A program made the position numbers and the translations under genes. The notes beneath the pieces were generated by a model. That model saw nothing but the letters and a program-made list of their open reading frames with translations. It was not told where the DNA came from and searched no databases. Source: Pseudoneurospora amorphoporcata (lineage: Eukaryota; Ascomycota; Sordariomycetes; Sordariales; Sordariaceae). Taken from it: a stretch of DNA of 64,000 bases. How positions within the stretch are numbered: the first letter of the stretch is position 1; every line of letters starts with the position of its first letter. The DNA lies in assembly GCA_033297205.1 (NCBI GenBank), contig MU859254.1:1-64000 (forward strand), given 5' to 3'. This document shows, piece after piece, positions 44,985 through 57,600 of the stretch.

Positions 44985-45255
44985 CGAGGGGAACACACGC
45001 CTTCAGAACCGTGTCGTACACTCAGGCTACCTAGGCGGGAAACAAGCGTTGAGCCACTGTATTGTACAGACGTGCTCTGTGGAAACAAGCCTTGGGATAC
45101 TGTGTCGTACACACGGGCTCCGGGGGAAAACATGCATTCAGAAACTGTGTCGTACGCACCGGCTCGGCGGGACGGGAAACAAGCCTTGAGCCTCTGTATT
45201 GTACAGACGTGCTCGGCGGGAAACAAGCCCCTAGATACTGTGTCGCACATGCACA
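44985..45255. repeat. Diverged tandem repeat array with ~137-bp higher-order period
   Basis: Units containing GGGAAACAAGCCTTGAG, ACTGTGTCGTACAC and TTGTACAGACGTGCTC recur. The block GAGCCNCTGTATTGTACAG occurs at about 45051 and 45188, 137 bp apart, with related shorter units between. It lies just 3' of the gene at 42596-44749. No function assigned. Confidence 0.6.
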
Positions 45256-45656
45256 TTGACGAAGGGTGAAGTGTGGAAACTCCCGGCCAATGCTAGGGAG
45301 GCATCAAGATATAAAATTTGAGTGGCGATATTACAACAGTTAGCATATATTACGCATAGTGTCCGAATACAAGGACATTGAACAAACTATCGATAAGACT
45401 TACCTTTTCCACTATTGCCAATGAACGTGATAATTATTCCAAGCTCCAAGAGTCCAAGTCGGTCACAGAGACTTCTTGTGAGATGATCCAGCTCAACCGT
45501 GATGATAAAAGGGGAGCATGTGGCATGGAAGATGTTCAATGGCAACTGAGGATATACGATGGCAAAAAGAAGAAAATGAGAAAGAATGTACGAACAGAAA
45601 AGAAGAGAGAACAACAACCAAGGCCTACCATCAGCAATGAAAGTAATAGAGAGAAC

Positions 45657-45803
45657 GGGGGGGGGGGGGGGGGGGGGGGGAAGTTGAATGTTTTTTTTTA
45701 AAAAAACAAAAAAAACCAAAAAAAAAAAACAAAAAAAAAAAAAAAAACACAACAAAAAAAAAAAAAAAAAGGGTGCGCGTCGCCGCCCCCCCCCCCCCCC
45801 CCA
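45657..45803. repeat. Homopolymer block: G run, interrupted A runs, C run
   Basis: About 23 G residues are followed by a T run, several A runs broken by C, and then about 17 C residues. Such sequence is error-prone to sequence and assemble, so its length and even its continuity are doubtful. Confidence 0.8.
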
Positions 45804-46168
45804 AGAGCAAGGGTTCTTTTTGGTCATCCAAACAGCTCGATTATCCAAATCCTCCAACTAAATATCAAACCGGACCAAGTCAAACCTCTCATGGGGTGAG
45901 ATATCACCTTTTCCTCCAAATGTCACATATACCTACACACCAGTATCCTACAATATCCTACAACAACCCCAAAGCAGGAAACCAAGCGCAATTCCACTCA
46001 GGCAAAGAAATCCATCAACTCATGACCACTCCCAGCAAGCAATTTTGCGACATCGTCCCCTTCCCTCGCCAACAACATGGCCTCCTGAAACCCCAACTCG
46101 GAGCTAACGGTCCAACCCATTTCGACGGCTTTCCAACCCATTTGCACGGATGTCCAGCCTATGGCGAG

Positions 46169-47392
46169 TCACGCGATCACGTGTGTGACGAGACCCTCCA
46201 ACAAGGCACCAGCGACACCGGCTCCGACAACAATCCAGGCCCACTTGTTGGACACCTGGCTCTTGTCAGGCCAAAAGGCGTTCTCCTCGCGGCGGTACCG
46301 GTCAAAGTCGATCTTCTTGTTGACGTTCTCGGTGCTGTAGCGGCGGGCCTGGCTGTGCTCGTTCTCCTTGTCGCCCGAGACGTAGCGGAGGAAGATGTAG
46401 TTGGTCAAAGGGCCGAGAAGGTGGATGGGCTGCAGGGCGTTGCTGGCGAAGAGGAGGAGCGGGAAGGAGAGGTGGACTAGCATGTCGCCGAGGTAGCTGT
46501 TATCTTGTTAGTGGAATCTGCTGATACAAGGGGGAAAGGGGGAACGGGGCCGGGAAGTGACTGACTTTGGATGCCGAACAATACTCCAAACGCCCTCCCG
46601 GCACATAGCCGAATGACTCTCCTTGCCCTCCTTCTCCCTCTCCTTGAACTTCTCCAGCTGCCAATCCGCCAGCACCTCCAGCGCGAAACCCATGCTGAAT
46701 AGTCCAACGGCCACCGCCTGTCCGACCGCCGCGTACCCGCCGCTCAAGGACGAGAACGGGCAGTCCGACCCCGCCAAGTGTCTAAACGGCGCGGTAAACG
46801 GCAAAGTAATCAAGGTCTGAAACACCGCCTCAGGCAGATAGGTAGTGAACAGGGCCTTGTTCCACGACCAACCCGTCTGCTTCTTGGTCGCTTCATAGCG
46901 GGGGTCATCTTTGCCACTGCCGCGCTTAACGGACCGGTTCGCGATGCGCCAGAAGAGGCGGGAACCCCAGAGCGTGACGCCCGTCAACAACAAACGCTGG
47001 GGGCGGTCGACGATGGCCCAGGCGCTGGACAGGGGGATGCCATCGCAGATTACGCGCTTGCCGAGGGCGGACCACCAGGCGTTGAGGACCTGGGCCGAGG
47101 GCCACAGCCAGTCTTTGGTTTCGAGCCGGTTGGTGTAGCGGCCGGCGGCGTAGGCGACAAGGGCCAGGCCGGAGTGAAGAGTGAGCGAGGGGAGGAGGGT
47201 GTCGCGGAGGATGCCGATGTCGAAGAGGGAGGAGTGCAAGACTTTGTTGCCAAAGCTGCGGCTTGTCCGGCCGGTGGCTGGCGGGTAGAGGGTGCGGTTG
47301 TCAACGAGAACGACCGTCTTGGTTGGGGAGTCGGCTGTTACCCAGGCATGACCGCCCCATGGGTTGGTCGTTTCAGCGAGGTGTACTACCAT
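46169..47392 (-). CDS. DUF1295 family membrane protein (two exons, 384 aa)
   Basis: Exon 1 is 47392-46566 and exon 2 is 46496-46169, with a GT-AG intron splitting the conserved RHPNYLGD motif. Several hydrophobic segments are visible (for example FQTLITLPFTAPF, the segment around AVGQAVAVGLFSMGF, and LSFPLLLFASNALQ). The order WSIVRHPNYLGD, then RYVSGDKENEHSQ matches the C-terminal domain shared by DUF1295 proteins and 3-oxo-5-alpha-steroid 4-dehydrogenase-like reductases, which bind NADPH in the ER membrane. The actual reaction is unknown. A trinucleotide repeat lies just upstream of the start. Confidence 0.82.
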
Positions 47393-47410
47393 GGTTGGTT
47401 ATGGTCATGA

Positions 47411-47411
47411 C

Positions 47412-47465
<54 letters not shown>

Positions 47466-47466
47466 T
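47411..47466. repeat. TTG trinucleotide microsatellite (about 17 units)
   Basis: An almost perfect (TTG)n run lies 20-75 bp upstream of the DUF1295 start codon, in its promoter or 5' leader. Length polymorphism is expected. Confidence 0.9.
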
Positions 47467-47776
47467 TGTTTGTCGTCTAGATGGCGAGCGGGCGTTGTTC
47501 ATATGTGTACTAGGTGGATGTGCAGACGGGACGGGATGCGGTGATGCATCGATGATGTGATGTGATGCTTTCTTTTACGATATCGTCATGTATTTCTGGG
47601 GCCTGTAGCTGCAGCGGTAGAGGTACGTACCCCCGCCCTTCCCCGGTGTAGGTCGTAGGCTGGATACTCCACCAACCCCGCCCCCGCCGTCGGATGCGGG
47701 GGGCCCGACCATGTTCGTTTGACGTCTTCCAATTTCTCCAATGTCAACCAAACACACCAACCACCAACGCCGAACT

Positions 47777-48290
47777 TCATCCGCCCGACGACTTCATCCC
47801 CGGATACACCTGAATAGCCCCCTCAATGCGCTGTACCAGCCCAAAGAACAATGTCAGCCCCATGACGATCCACAGACTATACCACTGAACGCCGTCGCGT
47901 CCATCATTCCACCACTGCGCAACCGTCGTCGGCCGCGCCTCGTCGAATTCCTCCCTCAGTATCAACAGCCGATCGTGCCAGCAGTGGTAACTCCTCGAGC
48001 CGAGTTTTTCGATGCCCCGATGATCCCGATCCGCACTTGAGCACCGCCATGTCGGGCTTGCCCCGTTCCTCTTGTTTGCGGTACCCCTTCCGTGATGCCG
48101 CGTCGGTTTCGGGGAGGGGAAGCGCGAGTGTGCTGACGGTTTCTGAGATGAAGTCTGGTGGGAAGATTGGGTTGCATGGGCAATGGAAGAATCGTCAGCA
48201 AGCGCTTGGACAAGAGGTCATGTTGCACATACCCGAGTTGATGGCTGAGGAACGTAGAAGCTGTCCGTCGAAATATCACCCAAGATAAAC
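47777..48290 (-). pseudogene. 3' remnant of a fungal membrane-protein gene
   Basis: The last ~60 codons (to the stop at 47777) read DEARPTTVAQWWNDGRDGVQ and then one hydrophobic segment (SLWIVMGLTLFFGLVQ) and IEGAIQVY. This tail is common in fungal proteins ending in a single C-terminal membrane helix. Further upstream a protein-like stretch (PPDFISETVSTLALPLPETD, KQEERGKPDMAVLK) is readable but in another frame, and stops bound it, so a frameshift or unseen intron intervenes. No start was found. Probably a relic. Confidence 0.45.
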
Positions 48291-48296
48291 GAGCTC

Positions 48297-49093
48297 TTGT
48301 GTACAACATGTCCGCCAGTGCCCAAGAAGGGGGTCATCGGCTACGGCATATTCATGATCGGCATGGCGCCCGAGTCTTCAGTACCACACATCATGCTTGC
48401 TTGTACTCTACCCGGCCCAAGGAAGCAAGCCCTGCAAGAGTTGAGGAAAAGCGGCATCATCGATACCTACGCACCTGGGTTTCATACTGGTCACTGGCGA
48501 TATCCACCTCACATTGACAATCCCGAGTTCTTGGCAGAATTCGATTGTGATGCGGACTTTGATGACGAGAGTGAAAGCGATTGTGAAGACGATCCAGGCG
48601 GATCCGTCAAGGACCTCTGGACAGCTGAAGTGACAGCTCTGGGCGACGTCCATGCCTTTCCCGCATCTTGCCGAGTCCAGTTCCGTCGGTCATATGATCC
48701 GGCTGCTGAGACTCTTTTAGCTACCACCGGCGGAGTGGTATACATTTCACAGAGACCGTTCCTGTTCACTGTGGCTCACGTTCTTCCATCGCCTGAGGCT
48801 TCTGATAACCAGGCTGTTGTGGACACTTTCGCCGATACTGTCGCCTACACTGAGAGCAGCACCGACGAGAACATCAACGGCAGCCTGACAGTGACCCTGA
48901 CAGTGAGCCTCCTAACAGCAGCACCGGTGGCAGCACGGGCGGCAACGTCGAAGATGACGCGGACAGTTACACCGACGATGCCGATACCAACTCTGAGAAC
49001 ACCGAGCCCGCCGACATGTCAGATGATGAGTTCGAATTTGGAGGGTTTGAAAGCTCTTCAACAGACGCTGCTGGCGGCGGGATCAGCACCTGA
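48297..49093 (+). pseudogene. 5'-truncated, frameshifted fungal hypothetical gene
   Basis: A frame without a proper ATG opens near 48297 (VPKKGVIGYGIFMIGMAPES) and continues with PHIMLACTLPGPRKQAL, SGIIDTYAPGFHTGHWRYPP and TTGGVVYISQRPFLFTVAHV. The last part recalls the His-containing strand of a chymotrypsin-like fold, but this is tentative. Near 48875-48885 the sensible reading moves to another frame (PDSDPDSEPPNSSTGG and a long acidic run) and ends at TGA 49091-49093. The lack of a start and the shift suggest a decayed copy. Together with 47777-48290 it may mark a region of gene loss. Confidence 0.5.
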
Positions 49094-49979
49094 ATCCAGT
49101 CAGTCTATTTATGACAACACCCAACCAACTCAATACCAGGCATCTGAGGTTTCCTTCAATGCCGTGAACGGGCGTGTCTGGGAATTGAATAAGCAGAAGA
49201 ACGCCCGAAGGCTACTGGATCGACTGCACCTCAGACCAACGCATGGGGACTCCAAGGGGACTTCGTGGCCCGCCCACATTTGTCTAGCTGGGCTTACTTA
49301 GTGAGCAGCTGTGAGCGAGCGATCCGGGGGTTTGGTTGACCGACTTCTTCTTTCTTTTCTTCTTCTCCCGTCTTCCTTTTTGCGCATTTCTTCCATTGAC
49401 GGTTATTGTAATTCCCCGTATTCTATCCATTCGAGAGAGTCTGGGCCTTCTCTTCAGCCTATCCTCTTCCACCGGTTGCTCTTGTAGGAACCGCATCGCC
49501 TCTATTTTGTCTACTTCGCATCAGCGTAACACTGACCCACTGACTTCGCGCTTGTTTGCTATTGCAGAATTAAGCATCCCTCCGATATCTTAAGTTGAAC
49601 AAAACAAAGCATGATTGTCCATTCGCAAACTCGTCTTTATCATCTCCAACCCTGTCTTTCCCCGTCTCCTTGAGAGGGGTGGCGCATCAGGCTATCCCGT
49701 CCCGGATGTCGAGACCAAGGGAATGCGTTTGTCTTTGATCAAGGACTGGCTGAGACTCATTCACCCGCACATGAATTGACTATGTTTGACGCCTCACCGC
49801 AAGATGTTATAAGGCCTTCTTCGGCTTCCGAGCGAGCAAGCTGGTTTCTTCCTTTCGAGGGTTTAACCGCGGCGGCATCTGGAATAATTCGGGAGGTCCT
49901 AGGCTTTGCAGCCACACAACGGTATACTCTTCGGATACCTCAGCACGACGAGCACACCAATCCAGTGTATACAGTCGTC
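49094..49979. other. Intergenic, promoter of the secreted-protein gene
   Basis: Pyrimidine-rich sequence at 49345-49400. No gene supported. Confidence 0.4.
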
Positions 49980-51635
49980 ATGAAGGTCCCTCTTTCTTCT
50001 GTCATCGTGGCCATTTGTCTCTCTTCCATGGCCACTGCCTCTCCGTTGAACCGTGCCGTCAAACGTCAAGGTATGCAGTCTTCGCGTATGTACCCCTTCA
50101 ACCTCCACTTGATGGAGTGAGGCCGTCAACATCAGCTAACAACCTCGCCGCAAATACAGCTGAGGATCGCGATATTGCTTTCTGGAGTTATAATCCCAGC
50201 AGACCTCATTCACATCAAACTACGGGCACCCATGAGACTACCGATACTCGAAGGGCCACGATCCAAACTCATGATAATGCCGATACTGGCATCATGCCGG
50301 TTTTAACCCAAACCTCGTCAGCCAAAAACCGATACTGGCATCATGACCATCCAAACCCACGCCTTATTAACCCAACCCGGCCCAACGCTGGTCGACCGTG
50401 ATGAAGACGCCACTTCAACCCCATCCCCGTCTTCAACTACTATCTCCGACTTTCATCCCCGCGAGTTCACCGGTTTTGACATGGGCCATTTCAACGGCAT
50501 CCCCAAGCCCTCGGTCACCTGGAGTCTCACCCGCAGCCGCACCAATACTCGCCACCGGCCAACTTCCATCTACACCTCTTACACCCATATAAATCCTCCC
50601 TCACGGTCCACCACCTCTGCCGGGCCAGTCGCCCGTGACCTGGGTGATGGCAATGAGTCTGACACGGACGATGGCGATGACTTTTGGGACACAGCCACCA
50701 GGGCCGCCTCCCAGTCCCATTTGGACCGCCGAGTAATAGTGGCTTTGACAACGATTGTCGTAAACTCGTTTGTGACCCACACCCCCAAGGTCACATCAAC
50801 TCAGTATCTTCACGTCACTTATAGCGATACCATTCAATACCATGACCAGACGAATCATGTTCACCTTCCTCCTGTCAAAAGTTCCGCTTTTTCTGTCAAT
50901 TTTGGGGCTCCTTTTGGGAGCCCTGCTCCCACCAGCACTTCTCAGCCACCCAAACCAACATCAACCTCTTCCTCCCCTCCCCTTCCAACCACCACCACCA
51001 CCCTCTCCACCGGACCGACAGTCACCCTAACCACCCGCGCCATCACCCCACCCACCATCGAATCCAAATCCCCCATCTGTCCTGCCGCAGGCACGGCAGG
51101 CAAGAACAACATTTGGTGCCTAGGCGGCCAAATCTTCGCCTTAGAATGCGACACCGCCCTTGACCCCTCCTCCAACAACTTCGGGTCCGTCACCTTGCCG
51201 CCCCAAAACTGGGACATGTACGGGCGATGCGGCGCGCTTTGCGCAGCTGTTCCTGATGCCAAATGCACGGGGTTTAGTTATCTTTGGGCTTCGGGGCTGT
51301 GTTACCTCAAGGAGGGGAAGGGGGCGAAAGCGAAGGATGGGAGGAAGAAGGCTGAGGGGACGCATAGTGGAAGGGTGGTGGTGTTGGAGGAGGAGGAAGT
51401 GGGGAATTGTCTTGGGGTGCAGCCGAGGGTGGGACAGTATAGTGGGTTGAGTGGTGAGGGTCGTGGGAAAAGGAGGAGGGATTACTTAGACGATGGGGAT
51501 GTTGAGGAGGTAGACTGGATTAGGGATGAGATGAACCAGCCGGCTCGAAGGGTTGGGCGGGATTTGGGGTTGACAAGTGGAAGTGAGGGGGTAAGGAGGA
51601 GGGGTCTTTATGAGCATATTTTGGGGGCGGGATGA
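49980..51635 (+). pseudogene. Secreted Cys-containing protein, frame broken by a 49-bp imperfect duplication
   Basis: Exon 1 is 49980-50070 and encodes a signal peptide (MKVPLSSVIVAICLSSMATA, cleavage near ASPLN) with a KR site after it. The intron 50071-50159 is GT-AG. Exon 2 starts in frame (EDRDIAFWSYNPSRPHSHQ) but that frame ends at 50401. The second, long frame (to the stop at 51635) is entered from a repeat: GATACTGGCATCATG occurs at 50282-50296 and again at 50331-50345, 49 bp apart, each read as DTGIM only in its own frame. Skipping one unit makes a single ~500-residue frame. The long part is Ser/Thr/Pro-rich, then has eight or so Cys residues (ICPAAG, WCLGGQ, CDTALD, RCGALCAAV, KCTGF, LCYLKEG), a pattern like PAN/apple-type domains. 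A sequencing error is possible. Confidence 0.6.
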
Positions 51636-54600
51636 AGTGACTGAGGACATGCCGGAGTGGAATAGGATTAGGTTGGAGTATCAGTAATGAGTCTAGCTCT
51701 GAGGCCTGAAGGTTCAGGGTGAGAACGCTAGGTTCAGGGTGAGAAAGAGGATATGATCATACCTTACGAAGGGAAGTCTAGAGAACTGTCTCTTTTGGTT
51801 GTTCTATCTTGTCCCCGAATCTAAGGCGTTAGCTCAGTTTGTTATTTCCTTTCTCTTCTGGACTCTTGCATACTTCATAAGGGCCTCGGTGTGTGTTTGC
51901 CTGGATATGTCTGGCAAGGCTCACTTCCTTCTTGTTCGGATGAACCGTCCTGCACGCCGAGGTCCCAAAGACAATTTCATATTGACAACAACGATCATAT
52001 AACCCGATAAACATATCGTAGCTCGCGATTGTCACCAACCGGACGCGATACACGCGAGTGTCTGACACTCACCTTCTCGCTCTCAGTCTTATTAGACTTC
52101 ACACACCCGGTGTTAACATAGCAAAGAAATGGACCAAGGACGAGCGAGTGAGTGTCCCTGTAGTACATCACTCGACGTCCACACAGCATCAGTAGAGGTC
52201 CCTTAGCCTGAATAGCTTCCGTCGCTTAACGGAATACGGAGGTACCTTGCTCTGTACTACATTTGGTGATCGATCTGCCAGCTCCGTTGGTTCGCTCCGT
52301 TGGTCCTTGACAGGCAAACCGTTTTCCCACGACAACTCGGTCCCTGTAGGTGATCATGCTTTAGCCCCAACAGCCTAACGTGCTGGACACTTGAGGCCAA
52401 TGGGAGAATTGCGCCGCTAACTCCGTGGGTGATGCACGGCAGGGAAGCGCAAGTGTTGTACACGTACGCAGTACAAGACGCTATCTCCGCTTACCCGGCC
52501 ACGACTGCTGATGGGTGATAAGGCAGAGGGGCGGATCAAACGTCTGTCTCACTCAACTCACGGTGGGGTTGTTTCAGATATGGATCTTGAACAATGCGAG
52601 TTCCGTTCTGTACCTTAGGCTGCCGTGGAGATACTCTGATGTGATGATATGCCTTCAGCCCGACTACCACGATGGTCTTGTCGACGCGACTCCCAAATGG
52701 CAAGAACTCCGAGGGTTGGGGTTGAGCTTATCATGGATCGTCAACGGTCTCGGCATATTGCGAGGTGTTGAACTGTTGTGGATGATCGGTGGTTTACTTG
52801 CATGTCACTTGCGTGCTGGCTTCTTCAACCTTCACGCTCTAGAGGTAATGCAGCCAGTAGGATTTCGCGAATCACGTCACGAGTTGCTAGTGTGTGGGAA
52901 GTGAGAAGTGAGAGTGGGGGACAAGGGCGCGCTTGCTGTGGTTCATCAAGTGTTTGGCGATGAGAAGTCGCAGTGCTCCATGGTGGAACGGAGCAAACGA
53001 CGGACAGGGGCTAGAGATGCGGACAACCCAAAATCCGAAGGACAACCTCAGACACTCGGCAAGAACAGAACAGAGCCCAAACAGAACAAGTATCTCCTCG
53101 CATCATCTGTTAGAAGGGGTAGTAGAGCGATGAAATTTGCCATATTCAAGCAAGGCCCTCACCAACACCGGTACATGTGTCAAGATGGCCTCCTTTGCTG
53201 TTTCCTCGTGAGCGAGGGGATTCCGAGAGCAGGAAGGTTACACCACGGTTGCTCGCTCTCCGTTGAGCCAGAGGCACTGCACGACTTTGTGGCAACAGGG
53301 CAAGATTGAGAGATGGTGCAGGAAGGATCGAGAGAGATTGTGTGAACCTGGAAGTTTCCCAATCATCGCAGTAATGAGTTGAGTTGACCATCATTCCCTC
53401 CGCCGTGTTCGAGATGGTGTTCAAAAAGTTCCATACAGTGCGGATGACGTTCACTTTGGTCTTCAATGTGAAAGCGATGAGTGGGATAGACTAGAGGACA
53501 GATCTCAAAGCTTGAAACTGGACCCTGAGAAATGGAGACGATGATGCAAAATGGAGTGTGGTAACTTGAACAGTTGAACCCAATTTGTTGAACGCAGTGG
53601 CACAAGTGAGTGTGAGAAAGAAGCATCGAGAACGTGAACAGAACTGTATCACGTGGAAACAACACTTACCATGCGTCTAGCATGTGAAGTTCTCACACCA
53701 AGCTTGGCCGCCGTCATCAAGCAATTTGCTATCGCGAAGTATGTTGTCGTCCGTCACTGCTGTGGCGGGTGTTCAGTTGTTTAAACGAGGTGGCAAAAGA
53801 TGATAGTGCAATTTTGTTAGTGCAGTCCACTGTCGACTTTCAAAAGGCGGCGAGCTGACAGTGCCAAAAAATTCGACGTAACTTCCAACTCAAGGGTCGT
53901 CCATGACAGGGGTCCCCGTTCGGAGGTGGTGGGACCGTGGGACCTTCCATGGAACGGCGGCGTGGGCCGGGGTCCTGAGACGGAGTTGGACCGGGACGGT
54001 GAACAACGGTGACTGAGACCCTTGGCTGCCACCGGAAGGACCCCGAACCAACCGGGCGAAAGGCTTTCCACGCCGCACTACGCCGTCTCGCCGGGAATTA
54101 GCGAATGAGATAATAGCGTCAATGTCGATCTTAAACTCGACGTCGAACACCAGGTTCGGTTTCTTGTCGCCAAGCTCGGCCGCCAGAGCCGCATTGCAAC
54201 TTCGGATCATTAAAAGTTTGACGCAACACCATGGCATTCGGAGATTGTGGGGGTTGTGATATCTCTGCCGGTTGGCGATAGTCGACCATGATAAGCCCGA
54301 GGATAAGCACACTGGCACATCAGGTACCACTGCAGCTATCAGTCCATCACATCATTTCTCGCCAATCCTACCTCTACTTGAGGAGGTGATCCCGTTCAAG
54401 GTTGATGATCAACAACAAAACTCAGGGAACGGCTGGGATCGCTCCAAGACATTTGTCTGGCAATCCTCAAAATGTACCTCTACCAACTTTCTTCCTTTTT
54501 GGCCTTGTCCCAATCAGCAGAGATCACCGCTTATCTCGTGAACCCTACAGCAACTCGCTCGGACTGCAACAACCACAACAACCAACACAGTGCGCCAGCA

Positions 54601-57600
54601 AAAGATATGAAACAGCCGTCGGTGAAGGGGATTCCCAAGGCAACACAAGTTCCAGGGAAATAAGAAAAACGTCCCAAGAAAAAGTGCAGATCGCATCTCA
54701 GGGACCTGCCACACCCCGCAGCCACAAGGGCACTGCACCACAAGGCCCCTTGAAAAAGGTTCTAGCGCACGACCAGATCCTTTCTTCTTTTAACACCTTT
54801 TTTTCCGATTCCAAGTTGCAAAGTAGGTAAGTAGCGGGCAATCTGGCGGGCATAACCGGCTGGGCATTCAGGCTACCAGCCATTGAAAGGGTAAAGAGAG
54901 GCTAAGATCTGCCTTGCCGGGCTGCAGAAATCGAAAGATGTGTGGATTCTAAGGGATGAAGATCGTTCTTTTTGGATTGGGACCTTGGATGCGGTGGTGG
55001 ATTTGTGTGGGATGATACAACGTTGAGGCGGTTGGGCGTTGTCCCGGTTCCTTGAATTTTTGAGGATTCTGGTGGAAGACGCCGCATAATTGCATTTGAT
55101 CAACTGTTTGCACCGAAAAGGTGGTGGTGGGCGCAAAGGGTGAAGGGATGAAGATCTTCTGTCGTGAAACCAACTGGTGAGACTGTTTGGTGATATCTTG
55201 CGACGACTTGGTTGCATTGACGCGCCGGGATCAAGGCCCATGAATGCAAATCTTGGTTGGCACAATGTTGGCCCAAACGATTTCAAAAAAAATGGGAAAA
55301 AGGGACCGCCAAGTTTGCCAAGAAGCGTGGCCTCGGTGAACAGCTCCACAAACTCTCATCGATTGGTTCCGTTTCCAGGCTCCCCCAAAATGCCAAGCGA
55401 TGGCTTTTGCTTCGCGTCGGAGAAGGACCGAACCCGGACGGAACGGCGACCGCCGACTTGCTCCCCCTTTTCATGCCGTGCCGGGTTCCGGACACGACGG
55501 CCCCTCAACGGAGTCGGAGTGGTGGGGACCGTGTCGGACTTTGAAATGACGGAGCATGTTATTTCCCGCTATTTCCACCCGGTGTCTTGGCGCTCGGGCG
55601 CTACGGGAGACTACGGAAGCGGAGGCGGAGAACGGCGTGGGAAAACGGATCCGAGTGCGACTTTGACAGCTGAGCAGCCTTCCCTGCCGGCAACGGCAAC
55701 ATAACCTCTTGCGGAAAGGTACCTAGTTGAAGAGCAACCGCTCAGACATGGAACTGGGGACGAACACACCACAATCCACACTATCGTAGCAGCTTGACGT
55801 CTTGACAACACGGGCATCAACACATTGTGAACACTTCACCATCCGACAACACAAATGGTCTTTTGATACCTTTCCCATCATGTCGTCAACGAGTTGTTGT
55901 TCCCGCAAGCTGGACGCCACGCGACAGCGGCCAGTGCATCTACAGAATTCGAAACACACCAATGCAATGCACAAAGGGTTCCTTGCTTCGCTTCGTTTTC
56001 ACCGCAGTGCACTTTTGACAACTGCACCCGAAATTCCATCTTTCGCGCGCCGTTCTCCGCACCATTTTCCCTATTGGGGGTTCATTTTTCCTCCGCTTTT
56101 TGATCCATCAGCTTCCATCCGTTGGGTATCGCCACGACCATCATACCTTATCACGAACTTCCCATCCGTCGTGACGTGTGAGAAGGCGCCCACGGCGACG
56201 GACTGCCTCCAAACGACTCCGGACGGGTGTTGTCAACCAGCGAACGTTCGGAACAACTCCAACAACAGACGACGACAACGAACCCCTTGGCCCTCTTTTT
56301 TTTTTTTTTTTTTTTTTTTTGGAGTTTCAAACCCCCGTTCCTGCCCAGGTCCCGCAAAAGTCCCACACCCATCCGCTTGGCACCATCCGCCCTTCCGCAG
56401 TCCGCTCACGCTCTGCAGAAGAAACCATACCCACCCTTGCTGCAGGTTTGTGATTATGCAAAATGATATCAGTGTGGGCTTTTCCTTATGGAGCAACTTG
56501 TTAAGGGTGGGGGTGATGTTTTTGATGTTCTTCAGTTCTCCTTGTCTGATGTTCACGATGCCGTTCGACGGCTGAGGCGCCAAAGGGTTCAGGTGAAACA
56601 GAACGGGGATATGGTTCTCATCGGAAAATGTCCAAAGGGAAAAAGACAAACCGTAAAACGAACCCGAGACGCTGGAGAAAGAAGGAAGATCACAAAATTG
56701 TTAAAGCATAGTTTAAAGTCCGGATGAACCTGTCGTCGATGGTTGATGCTCGCACTCGCTTTCGGAGACAAAACCTCAAGTCAAGGATCTTGATGGTGAT
56801 GAAAAACGGTCGTCGTTTTCTCACCGTTTCATCACTACACTCCGTCTCCGGGTACCATCGACATGGTCGGTGCTTGAAACCGTGCTTGCTGCTTGGATGC
56901 CACGGCGTGGTAGGTGCTTAAAGTAGGCGACGTCAAAGAGTCGGTCCGTTCAGCGTACTCTTATCAAGGTTATCTTGATGTTATAAGCGATATCGAGATC
57001 TCTGTGCACTTTTTTGTCGTTGTCTTTTCGCCTCCCATGCAGGCCCAGAGCTTCAAGAGCCTGCAGTGGAGGTTGTGTGAATATTGGGAGCAACTTTCAC
57101 AGGCATTGAACTCACCAAAAAAAAGTTGATCCGATTATTCACACAACCTGCCTGCTTCGAGCCTGATGTCCAGATTCTTTGTTCATGACTTGACTTGCTG
57201 ATTGATGCAAAAATTTCGTACGATTCCATGCGCGAATATCGATGAACGAGTTTTCACAAACTGTGTTCACGCTTCCCGTGGGCTGACAGTGGCTTCGTAA
57301 AAAAAAATTGGCTAGGATAAACAACAGGTTTAATGGTGGCGGCAAATCATTGCCTTTAGAGATAGTAAGTATTTCGTAGTTGAACTCCCGGGCCGACCAC
57401 CACTACGAATGGAGTGCCGAATTGATAGACATGACAGCATCTCACACAATCAAAGAGTTGCAGGACAAGCAAATGAAAGAGCCGCATTATGCAAACTCTG
57501 ATCAAATCGAAAAGATGGAAACGAGGGAAAGAGATTCCGAATGTTACACAACGCCGGCAGAAGCGGTAGCCAAGCAATCGAGCCAAGCAAAAGTCAATGA

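Noticed and set aside
45773..46480. 235-codon plus-strand frame
   Set aside because: No ATG at its start, begins in the C homopolymer, and its second half is antisense to exon 2 of the DUF1295 gene.
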